DNA of 64,000 nt from Bog-756 sp963730685 (GTDB lineage Bacteria; Actinomycetota; Acidimicrobiia; Acidimicrobiales; RAAP-2): positions 343,180 through 407,179 of the forward strand of contig CAVSSP010000003.1 in assembly GCA_963730685.1 (NCBI GenBank), given 5' to 3'. This document shows positions 34,803 through 43,241 of the stretch, piece by piece. Both the position numbers and the translations under genes were made by a program. The stretch's first letter is position 1. Every line of letters begins with the position of its first letter. The notes below the pieces were generated by a model that was not told the origin of the DNA, did no database searches, and saw only the letters and a list, made by a program, of their open reading frames with translations.

Positions 34803-36520
34803 GTGGCGCTCGACCTGCTGATCCGGGGGGGCACCGTGGTGGACGGCACCGGGGCGCCGGGGGTCGTGGCCGATGTCGGGGTCCGGCACGGTCGGGTGGT
34901 GTCGGTGGGGGCGGCCGGCGAGCCGGCGGCGAGGGTCGTCGAGGCGGCCGGTCGGGTGGTGTGCCCGGGCTTCATCGACCTCCATACCCACTACGACGCC
35001 CAACTGCTGTGGGACACGACGGCCGGCCCGTCGGTGCTCCACGGGGTGACGACGGTCCTCGGCGGGAACTGCGGCTTCTCGCTGGCGCCTCTCGACCCCG
35101 GTGACGACGAGTACGTGAAGTCCATGATGGCGGTGGTGGAGGGGATGCCACGGGCCGCCCTCGAGGCCGGCGGGGAGTGGGCGTGGTCCACCTTCGACGA
35201 GTACCTGACCCGGCTGGACCGGGGACTGGCCGTCAACGCCGGCTTCCTCGTCGGCCACTCGACCGTCCGCCGGGCCGTGATGGGCGAAGACGCCACCGCG
35301 CGGGCCGGCCACGGCCGCGCAGCTCGACGCCATGGTCCGCCTGGTGGAGGAGTCGGTGGCCGGAGGGGCGCTCGGGTTCTCGTCCTCGTTGGGGGAGGGT
35401 CACCTCGACGGCGACCATCGCCAGGTCCCGTCACGGGCGGCGGGGTTCGAGGAGTTCGTGGCCCTGGCCGGTGCGCTGCGGGGACACCCGGGCACCACCC
35501 TCGAGTTCATCCCGACGGTCGGGCCCATCCCCGAGGACCGGATGAGGCTCATGGCGGACATGTCCCTGGCCGCGGACCGCCCCTTGAACTGGAACCTGCT
35601 GGGCAGCCTGTCCTCCGAGGAGATCTACGAGCAACAGCTCCGGGCCTCCGACGTGGCCGCCGAGGCCGGAGCCCATGTGGTCGCGCTGGCCCTTCCCGAC
35701 ATGATGCGGATGCGGGCGACCAACGTGTTGGGGGCCATCCCGGGGTGGCGCGACGTGCTGGACCTCGACGACGGGGCTCGCCGGAGCGCGGTGGCCGATC
35801 CGGCCACGCGGGCCGTGCTGCGGGCCGGAGCCGAGCAGTCGGCCGACCGGGCCATCGGGGTGCTGTCCGACTTCGCCATGATGGAGGTGGCCGATCCCGG
35901 TTCGGAGTGGGTGGGCCGGTCGCTCGGATCCATCGCCGAGCAGCGCGGCACCGACGTCGTCGACGTGCTCATCGACGTGGTGCTGTCCGGATCCCTGACC
36001 CTCTTCCTCGTGCTCCCGTCGTTGGCCCCGTCGCTGGGCCACTCCGACGAGGGATGGGCCGTGCGGACCTCGGTGTGGCGTGACCCCCGGGTGCTGCTCG
36101 GGGGGTCCGACGCCGGCGCCCATCTCGATCTCATGTGCCACGCCAACTACCCGACGGTGGTGCTGGGCCAGGTGGTGAGGGACCGGGGTCTGCTGTCGGT
36201 GGAGGAGGCGGTGGCGATGATGACCGACCGACCGGCCCGTCACTACGGCCTGCGGGAGCGTGGCCGGATCGCCGTCGGATGGCACGCCGACCTGGTGGTG
36301 TTCGACCCGGCCACGGTGGGCAGCCACCCGGTGTCGGTCCGCCGCGACCTACCCGGCGGTGGCGAGCGGCTGTGGGCGGGGTCGGAGGGGATCGGCCATG
36401 TGTTCGTGGCCGGGTCCGAGGTGGTGGCCGACGGTGCCGTCACCGATCGGCGGCCCGGTTCGGTGCTGCGGTCGGGGCGGGACACCGAGACGGTGACGCC
36501 TGGCCGACGTCCGACGGTAG
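34803..36520 (+). CDS. Amidohydrolase, D-aminoacylase type, second copy (frameshifted)
   Basis: Starts LDLLIRGGTVVDGTGAPGVVADVGVRHGRV, with GFIDLHTHYDAQLLWDTT and TTVLGGNCGFSLAP, the same plan as the protein at 31624. One extra base near 35310 moves the rest to the adjacent frame: QLDAMVRLVEESVAGGALGFSSSLGEGHLDG, GGSDAGAHLDLMC and LRERGRIAVGWHADLVVFDP. The frame then stays open into the next gene, so the true end is unclear; a stop at 36494 or 36518 in another frame would fit the family length. With the flanking amidohydrolases it forms a hydrolytic set on one substrate class. Confidence 0.75.
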
Positions 36521-36552
36521 CGGGCGGGCCGACGATGGCGGGACGGTCGGGA

Positions 36553-37264
36553 TCAGGCCGAGGCGGCGCCGTCGATGACCAAGGTGGTCCCGCTGACCGT
36601 GGCGGCGTCGTCCGATGCCAGGTAGGCCACGGCCGCGGCCACCTCGGCCGGGTCGATCAGCCGGCCCATGGGCGATGCCGCTCTGGCGAACAGGGACAGG
36701 TCGGCACCCTCGGGAACCTGGAAGTTCCGCAGGAAGGGGGTGTCGACCGATGCCGGGCAGACCGCGTTGACGCGCACCCCGGCCTTGGCCAGCTCGATGG
36801 CCATCGACTTGGTGAGCATGATCACACCGCCCTTGGAGGCGCAGTAGGCGGCGTTGTACGGGCGTGGCGCGCATGCCGGCCACCGAGCCCATGTTGACGA
36901 TGGTCCCGGTCGAGGCGAGCAGGGCCGGCAGGGCGGCCTGGGAGAGCAGGAAGGTGCCGGTCAGGTTGACGTCGATCACCTGGCGCCACTCGTCGACGCG
37001 AGAGGTCGCCGATCAGCCGCGAGACGCCCGACCCCCGCCACGTTGGCCAGGATGTCGAGCCGGCCGTGCCGGTCGACCACCGTCTCGACCGCGGCCACGC
37101 ACGATGCCTGGTCGCGGACGTCGCACACGATGCCGTCGCCGCCCGGTGTGATGTCGCAGCCGGCCACCGCCGCCCCCTCGGCCGTCGAGCCGCTCCGCCA
37201 CCGCCTTGCCGATGCCACTGGCCGCACCGGATACCAGCGCCACCCTGTCGTCGAGTCGTCCCAT
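36553..37264 (-). CDS. Short-chain dehydrogenase/reductase (several frameshifts)
   Basis: Pieces of one classical SDR lie in three minus-strand frames: MGRLDDRVALVSGAASGIGKAVAERL, then EGAAVAGCDITPGGDGIVCDVRDQASCVAAVETVVDRHGRLDILANVAGVG, then VIDVNLTGTFLLSQAALPALLASTGTIVNMGSVAGMRAT, then NAAYCASKGGVIMLTKSMAIELAKAGVRVNAVCPASVDTPF to the end. Breaks are near 37190, 37010 and 36860. All motifs (cofactor loop, NVAG, Ser, Tyr-x-x-x-Lys) are present, so decay is unlikely and sequence error likely. It converges on the amidohydrolase gene and diverges from the SDR at 37300. Confidence 0.75.
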
Positions 37265-37299
37265 GCCCGCAACGTAGTGGACCCGGTACTGTGACCGGC

Positions 37300-38061
37300 A
37301 TGGGAGCCTTGGAGGGGAAGGTGGCCGTGGTCACCGGCGCGGCCATGGGGATCGGTCGGTCGTCGGCGCAGCTGTTCTCCCGCGAGGGGGCCAGCGTGGT
37401 GGTCGCCGACATCGACGAGCAGGGTGGCCACGACACCGTCGACCTCATCGAGGCGGGCGGGCGGCCGGGCCACCTTCGTCCGCGCCGACGTCAGTGTACC
37501 GGTCCGATGTGGCGGCCATGGTGGCCCACGCCGTCGCCACCTACGGGGGCCTCGACTGCGCCCACAACAACGCCGGCATCGCCGCGCCCGATGGCTCCGC
37601 TGGCCGACTACCCCGACGACGGCTGGGACCGGACCATCGCCGTCATGTTGTCCGGCGTCTACCACTGCATGAAAGCGGAGATCCCCGCCATGCTGGAACG
37701 CGGCGGCGGGGCCATCGTCAACACCGCCTCGGGAGTCGGCCTGGTGGCCTACCCGCACCAGGCCGCCTACACCGCCTCCAAGCACGGGGTCATCGGGCTG
37801 ACCAAGGTCGCCGCCCTCGACTACGGCGCCCGGGGCATCCGGGTCAACGCCATCTGCCCGGGCACGGCCCGCACGCCGATGGTGGACGCCGCCGTCCGGC
37901 GCGATCCGTCCATCGACGCCCACCTGAAGGGGCTCCATCCCATCGGCCGGATCGGTGAGGCCTCCGAGGTGGCCGAGGCGGCGGTGTGGCTTTGCACCCC
38001 GGCGGCCTCGTTCGTGCTGGGCGTGGCCCTCCCGGTCGACGGGGGATACGTGGTCCCGTGA
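37300..38061 (+). CDS. Short-chain dehydrogenase/reductase (several frameshifts)
   Basis: Classical SDR. MGALEGKVAVVTGAAMGIGRSSAQLF starts in the main frame; ATFVRADVS and then YRSDVAAMVAHAVATYGGLDCAHNNAGIAAPDG occupy the other two frames (breaks near 37460, 37495 and 37590); from PLADYPDDGWDRTIAVMLSGVYHCMKAEI the main frame resumes, with NTASGVGLVAYPHQAAYTASKHG (Ser, Tyr-x-x-x-Lys) and INAICPGTARTPM. Each break needs one extra base. About 250 residues when repaired. The stop overlaps the GTG of the aldehyde dehydrogenase, which suggests an alcohol-to-aldehyde-to-acid sequence. Confidence 0.78.
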   Translation: MGALEGKVAVVTGAAMGIGRSSAQLFSREGASVVVADIDEQGGHDTVDLIEAGGRPGHLRPRRRQCTGPMWRPWWPTPSPPTGASTAPTTTPASPRPMAPLADYPDDGWDRTIAVMLSGVYHCMKAEIPAMLERGGGAIVNTASGVGLVAYPHQAAYTASKHGVIGLTKVAALDYGARGIRVNAICPGTARTPMVDAAVRRDPSIDAHLKGLHPIGRIGEASEVAEAAVWLCTPAASFVLGVALPVDGGYVVP

Positions 38062-39546
38062 GGACCACGCCGACGTCGGCGACCGTTCGCCGACTGGCCG
38101 CCCAGGGTCACCTGATCGGGGACGAGTGGCGATCCAGCGCGGCGGCGGGCACCTTCGACCACCGGTATGCCGCCACCGGCCAGGTGCAGGCCCAGCTGGG
38201 GCTGGCCGGACCGGCCGACGTCGACGCGGCCGTGGACAGCGCCCGGCAGGCCCAGCGCCACTGGGCGTCGCGGCCACCGGCCCAGCGGGCGGCGGTCCTG
38301 TCCCGCCTGGCCGACCTGCTCGAGTCCCACGCCGGCGAGGCGGCCGAGCTGGCCGCACTGGACAACGGCACCCCCGTCCGGGTGATGAACCCTGGGGGCT
38401 ATACGGCCGCGTGGGTGCGCTACTACGCCGGCTGGTGCGACAGGTTGGGCCCTGAGGCGCCGCCGGACCATCGGGGCGACGGTGCCGATCCGGGGGCCTC
38501 GGGCGTATCCGTTCGCCGGGAGCCGCACGGAGTGGTGGCCGTCGTGCCCCCGTGGAACGGCTCGATGATGGGGATGGGCCAGAAGGCCGCGCCGGCGCTG
38601 GCGGCCGGCAACGCCGTGGTGGCCAAGCCCCCCGAGCTCGCGCCCTTCGGCGTCCTCTACTTCGCCGAGTTGGCGCTGGAGGCCGGCGTCCCGCCCGGGG
38701 TGCTCAACGTGGTGGTGGGGGGTGCCGTCGCCGGCGAGGCGTTGGTCGGCCACCCCGGGGTGGACAAGGTCAGCTTCACCGGTGGGACGGCCACCGCTCG
38801 TGGCCTCGATGGAGAACGCCTCGCGCCACCTGACCCCGCTCACCCTCGAGCTCGGTGGCAAGTCCCCGAGCATCGTCTTCCCCGACGCCGATCTGGACCG
38901 GGCCGCCCGGGCCACCGCCCACATCGGCACGGCGCTGCTGGCCGGACAGGGGTGCGCCCTGCCGACGAGGCTCTACGTGCACGACTCCGTCTACGACCAG
39001 GTGGTCTCCAAGGTCGTGGCGACGCTGGCTGCCGTCAGGGTGGGGGACCCGCTCGATCCGGGCACGTTCATGGGGCCGGTCGTCAGCGAGGCGGCCATGG
39101 AGCGGATCCTCGCCGTCATCGACCGGGCCTCCTCGGACGGTGCCGCGTTGCTCTGCGGGGGGACCCGTCTGGGCGGTGAGCTCTCGGCCGGGTGGTTCGT
39201 CGCCCCGACGGCCTTCGGCGACGTCGACCACGACAGTGATCTGGCCCGGAACGAGGTGTTCGGCCCGGTGCTGGCCGTCCTCCGTTTCACGTCGGAGGAC
39301 GAGGTGCTGGAGAAGGCCAACGACAGCGACTACGGCCTGGCCGCCTACGTGCACACCGCCGACGGCAGCCGGATCGACCGGTTCGTACGGGAGCTCCAGA
39401 CCGGCACGGTGATCGTCAACGGGACCGGTCGGATCTCACCGGCCACGCCCTTCGGTGGGGTCAAACAGAGCGGCTTCGGGCGGGAGGGCGGCCGGGCGGG
39501 GATCGACGAGATGGTGCACACCAAGACGGTGTTCGTCGCGCCCTGA
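38058..39546 (+). CDS. Aldehyde dehydrogenase (frameshifted)
   Basis: NAD(P)-dependent aldehyde dehydrogenase of about 495 residues. Blocks: LIGDEWRSSAAAGTFD, VVAVVPPWNGSMMGMGQKAAPALAAGNAVVAKPPELAPF (cofactor Asn/Lys), VSFTGGTATA, then after one extra base near 38800 LELGGKSPSIVFPDADLD (catalytic Glu), GQGCALPTRLYVH (catalytic Cys), NEVFGPVLAVLRF and GGVKQSGFGREGG. It starts in a GTGA overlap with the SDR. The substrate is not predictable, but the operon suggests an aldehyde made by the SDR. Confidence 0.85.
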
Positions 39547-39709
39547 GTGGTGGCGTGGCCACGGTCGCAGCGCAGGATCGGGCCGGGGCCCGCCGTGGGG
39601 GTGGTAGCAACCGGGCCGAAAGGCGGGTGGCACCATCGATTCGGGACCCGCTCCCTCGTTACCGTGGCGTGAGGGCCGAAACGGCCGACAGCGGACAGGA
39701 GGACCATCA

Positions 39710-40765
39710 GTGAGATCGACCATGCGTATGGGATCGAGGATGAGAAGGACGGCGGCGGTGGCGGCGGGGGCGATCGCCTGCCTCGGCGTGGTGGGGCTGG
39801 CCCCACCGTCCGGCGCCACCACCAGGCCGGCGATCGCCGGGGCGGAGGCGGGGGCGGGCGGCGCCGCCACCAACGCCCAGGCCATGGACAAGGGTACGGT
39901 CGTGTCCTCCCTCGGGTCCTCGGCCTATGGACCGGTCCTGGTCGTCGGGGGCACCGGCCCCCTGGCCGGTGCCCCGCTCTACATGATCACCAGCGACGCC
40001 AACGGGACGTTCGGCTGCACGACCACCCTGGAGCAGACGGACCAGGGGCCGATCACCTGCACCGGCCCCGAGAGCGACATCTTCAACAACGTGCTCACCG
40101 ACGAGTGGCCGGCGCTGACCACCACCCACAGCGCGGTGGCAGGGCCCGGTGTCGACCAGGACCTGTTGAGCTCGATCGAGCGCCCTGGCATCGGCCGTCA
40201 GGTCACCTACGACCACCACCCGCTCTACCTCTTCGACCCGCCGTCGAATCCGTTCGTCCCCTTCGGCGAGACGTTCTTCGAGACGGTGTTGCCGCTGCCC
40301 CCGTGGCACGGCGAATGGTTCCTCGTCTCGCCGGCCGGCCATCCCGCTCCAGGGACCGCCACCGTCGAACTGGAGACGCTGCCCAACGGCCACAAGGCGG
40401 TGGCGGCGGAGACCTATGTCAATGCCGTCCCCGGCGGTGTGGCCGTGACCACCTACAGCTACAGCCGCGACCACGGCCCCCACATCGATTGCGGTGGGAG
40501 CTGTGCGGTGGAGTGGATCCCGGTGATCACCAGCGGGCCACCCCAGGTCGGTGCCGGGGTCCATGCCCACGACGTCGGCGTCGTCCGTCGCTCCGACGGG
40601 CAGGAGCAGGTGACCTACAAGGGTCACCCCCTCTACCTCTACTCGGCCGAGCAGCCGGTCTTCCCGACCCCGGGCGGTCAGCCGCAGACGACAGGCACGG
40701 TCGGCAACGGCAACGGCCTCCCCGGTCCCCACGGGGGAGTGTTCTCCATCGTCCGACCGGGCTGA
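39710..40765 (+). CDS. Secreted protein with COG4315-type repeats
   Basis: Protein of 351 residues with AGGAGG seven bases before the GTG. The signal peptide (RRTAAVAAGAIACLGVVGLAPPSGA) is followed by an Ala/Gly-rich stretch. Two copies of the pattern VTYDHHPLYLF and VTYKGHPLYLYSAE belong to the secreted repeat family of unknown function (PF03640, COG4315), usually periplasmic or cell-surface. A WHGEWFLVSP block between them and CGGSCAVEW are typical of the same family. The role is unknown. It is followed by a strong hairpin at 40791. Confidence 0.82.
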   Translation: MRSTMRMGSRMRRTAAVAAGAIACLGVVGLAPPSGATTRPAIAGAEAGAGGAATNAQAMDKGTVVSSLGSSAYGPVLVVGGTGPLAGAPLYMITSDANGTFGCTTTLEQTDQGPITCTGPESDIFNNVLTDEWPALTTTHSAVAGPGVDQDLLSSIERPGIGRQVTYDHHPLYLFDPPSNPFVPFGETFFETVLPLPPWHGEWFLVSPAGHPAPGTATVELETLPNGHKAVAAETYVNAVPGGVAVTTYSYSRDHGPHIDCGGSCAVEWIPVITSGPPQVGAGVHAHDVGVVRRSDGQEQVTYKGHPLYLYSAEQPVFPTPGGQPQTTGTVGNGNGLPGPHGGVFSIVRPG

Positions 40766-40790
40766 ACCGTCCCCGGGCGGGGGGATGAAG

Positions 40791-40819
40791 CGATGCCGGG
40801 GGCCGGTCCCCCGGCATCG
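40791..40819 (+). terminator. GC-rich hairpin after the secreted-protein gene
   Basis: CGATGCCGGGGG and CCCCCGGCATCG form a perfect 12-base-pair stem around the loop CCGGT, 25 bases past the stop of the gene at 39710. No T-run follows. It is a plausible intrinsic terminator or 3'-end stabiliser in a high-GC genome. Confidence 0.7.
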
Positions 40820-40946
40820 TGCTGCCCGCTGGAGATCCGTCGCCGACCCGCACGAGGGGTCAGGACCGTGCCACTGCCGCGGCCGCGGATCGGTCCACAC
40901 CACCGGCCAGACGGGCGGCGCCGTCGGACGCCCTACAGTGGCGGCC

Positions 40947-41798
40947 ATGAGCCTCCCGGCACCAGGATCGGACCGCACGGCCGTCGTCACCGGTGCGTCG
41001 TCGGGGATCGGCGAGGCCATCGCCCGTGACCTCGCCCGTCGGGGTCACGGCCTCACGCTCGTGGCCCGCAGCCGGGACAAGTTGGAGGCGCTGGCCGCCG
41101 AGTTGGGGACCGGGGGACCTCGGGTCGAGGTGGTCGTCACCGATCTCGCCGACCGTGCCGCCCGCTCGATGTTGCCCGGACGGGTCGAGGCCCTCGGCCT
41201 CACCCCGGACATCCTGATCAACAATGCCGGATACTCGACATTGGGCCGGGTGGCGCGTGCCGACCCCGACACCGAGCTGACCATGGTCGAGGTCGACGTC
41301 ATGGCGGTGGTCGACCTGTGCACCCGGTTCCTCCCCGGCATGGTCGAACGGAAGCGGGGGGCGGTGCTCAACGTGGCATCGACGGCTGCCTTCCAACCTC
41401 TGCCGGGGCAGGCCGGCTACGGGGCCTGCAAGTCCTTCGTGCTGTCCTACACCGAGAGCCTGAGCGGTGAGCTCCGCGGGACGGGCGTCAGCGCCACCGT
41501 CCTGTGCCCGGGTCCGGTGGACACCGGGTTCGGCGCCCGGGCGGGCTTCACCAAGGAGGACGCCGAGGCCACGTTGCCGGCGATCATGTGGGAGACCCCG
41601 GCCGACGTGGCCCGGGTCGGGCTCGACGCCCTGGGCAGAGGTCAGGTCGTGGCCATCCCCGGGATGGCCAACCGGGTGGGCGCGGCGCTGGGCCGCCTGA
41701 CCCCCAACCGCGTGCTCGTCCCGCTGATGGCCAAGGGGCACCCCGGGCTGCGGGACGGATCCCCGGCCTACCGGGCTCGCCCTTCCAGACGGCGGTAG
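40947..41798 (+). CDS. Short-chain dehydrogenase/reductase
   Basis: SDR of 283 residues: AVVTGASSGIGEAIARDLARRGHGLTLVARS (cofactor loop and Arg for NADP), VTDLAD, LINNAGYSTLG, NVASTAAFQPLPGQAGYGACKSF (Ser, Tyr-x-x-x-Lys), LCPGPVDTGF and a basic C-terminal tail. It is in the DltE/YqjQ-like group with the GYGACKSF box. The ATG at 40947 starts right before the first strand. The end overlaps the cytochrome P450 gene on the opposite strand by 31 bases. Confidence 0.87.
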   Translation: MSLPAPGSDRTAVVTGASSGIGEAIARDLARRGHGLTLVARSRDKLEALAAELGTGGPRVEVVVTDLADRAARSMLPGRVEALGLTPDILINNAGYSTLGRVARADPDTELTMVEVDVMAVVDLCTRFLPGMVERKRGAVLNVASTAAFQPLPGQAGYGACKSFVLSYTESLSGELRGTGVSATVLCPGPVDTGFGARAGFTKEDAEATLPAIMWETPADVARVGLDALGRGQVVAIPGMANRVGAALGRLTPNRVLVPLMAKGHPGLRDGSPAYRARPSRRR

Positions 41799-43075
41799 CG
41801 GGCGGTACAGGGCGTCGCCGCCCGGGCCACACCACCGATCTGGGCCCGGACGGGGAGCGGGTGCCCGAACCAGGACGGCTCCCACTCGAAGGCGGCCAGG
41901 AGGCGGGTGGCGGAGGTGGTCATGGCCGACAGGGAGAAGGGCTGCGCCGGGCAGGTGTGGCGGCCGTGGCCGAATGCAGTGACCAGTTCGGCCGCGGCCA
42001 GGGCCGAGGGGTCGGCCAGCCTCCGCTGGTGCCACCGGTCCGGGTCCCAACGCCCGAATCCGGGGGCGGTACCGGTGTTGGTGAGTGGAAGGAGCGTGGC
42101 GATGGTGACGCCGGGGGAGACGGTGTGGACACCGTCTCCGACGTCGATGGTGACCTCCTCGGTGACGTAGCGGGCCATGATCGACCGCTGGGCCAGCCGA
42201 ATCGACTCGAGCGCGCACTGCTCGGCCCGGGACCGGTCGCCGGAACGGACCCGTTCGCACTCGGCCGGGTGCTCGAGCAGGTCGACGACGGCCCAACCCA
42301 GCGCAGCGAAGAGATTGGACATCGACGCGATGTGGACCAGCGCCACGTCCATGGCCACGCCCCGGGCCGCCACGGGGGCGGGCTCGTCGTCCCACGCCGC
42401 CACCATCCTGGTGAAGAGTGGGTGGTCGCCGCTCCGCCCGTCCAGCTCGCCGAGTGCCGCAGCCGAGCTCGTCCACTGCGGCGTCGAGTGCTCCCTCCTC
42501 GGCCCGTTTGCCCGGACGCCGCCACCGCCGCCATGGCATCGGGATGCACGAAGGACTCGGCCCCGTCGAGGACGGAGAAGGCGGTGACCAGGCGCTCGAA
42601 CCGTTGACCGCGTGGATGCCCCGGGCCCGCCCCATGAGGCGAGGCCCACCCGGTGGCCGAGGCGGCTGGTCAGGTCGAAGAGATCGATCTCTCCCCGGTC
42701 ACCGAGCTCCTCGAGGGCGTCGTCGACGGCGCGCTCGACGTTGGTGAGGAACGAGGCGACATCGTCACGACCGAACAGCTGGTGGGGGAGCGTGCGCCGC
42801 CCTGGGAACAGTCGGTCGGGCAGCTTGCGGCGGAGCATGCGCCAGTCGGCCACGCCCTTCGACGCCCGATCCTCGGGCAGCCCGTAGAACGAGGACACCC
42901 CCCGGGGCGAGAACGTGAACAGGTACCGGTCGGCGCCGCTGTCGACGACGAAGGAGTCACCGTGGGTGGCGCGGGCCACGGCCAGGGCCCCGACCGGGTC
43001 GTCGACCGGTTGGTCCCAGGGGAGGCGGACCCCGGTCGCCACCGGCGGCATGGGCGTGATCGTCGCCTGGTCCAC
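41768..43075 (-). CDS. Cytochrome P450 (frameshifted)
   Basis: Monooxygenase of about 435 residues. N-terminal half LPWDQPVDDPVGALAVARATHGDSFVVDSGADRYLFTFSPRGVSSFYGLPED; C-terminal half with the Glu-x-x-Arg helix (ESIRLAQRS), a WDPDRWHQRR block and the heme-Cys loop FGHGRHTCPAQPFSLSAM. Between about 42450 and 42640 the frame is lost and regained, because the expected FERLVTAFSVLDGAESFVHPDAM-like text is in another frame. All P450 signatures are present, so the gene is real. The substrate is unknown. It may serve the catabolic island upstream. Confidence 0.8.
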   Translation of the reverse strand: MDQATITPMPPVATGVRLPWDQPVDDPVGALAVARATHGDSFVVDSGADRYLFTFSPRGVSSFYGLPEDRASKGVADWRMLRRKLPDRLFPGRRTLPHQLFGRDDVASFLTNVERAVDDALEELGDRGEIDLFDLTSRLGHRVGLASWGGPGASTRSTVRAPGHRLLRPRRGRVLRASRCHGGGGGVRANGPRREHSTPQWTSSAAALGELDGRSGDHPLFTRMVAAWDDEPAPVAARGVAMDVALVHIASMSNLFAALGWAVVDLLEHPAECERVRSGDRSRAEQCALESIRLAQRSIMARYVTEEVTIDVGDGVHTVSPGVTIATLLPLTNTGTAPGFGRWDPDRWHQRRLADPSALAAAELVTAFGHGRHTCPAQPFSLSAMTTSATRLLAAFEWEPSWFGHPLPVRAQIGGVARAATPCTARYRRLEGRAR

Positions 43076-43241
43076 GGGCCCGCTCCTCGGTGCCGATCCG
43101 GTCCGCAGGCACGCGGACCACGGGTGGGATCGTACTCACCGCGGGGCGGACGTGAGGGGGGACCGGGCGAGGACCGCGCGACGACGATGCCCGCGGACGC
43201 GAACCCCGGGCACCGTCGTCTCCGCCGTGGTACCGGTTCCC

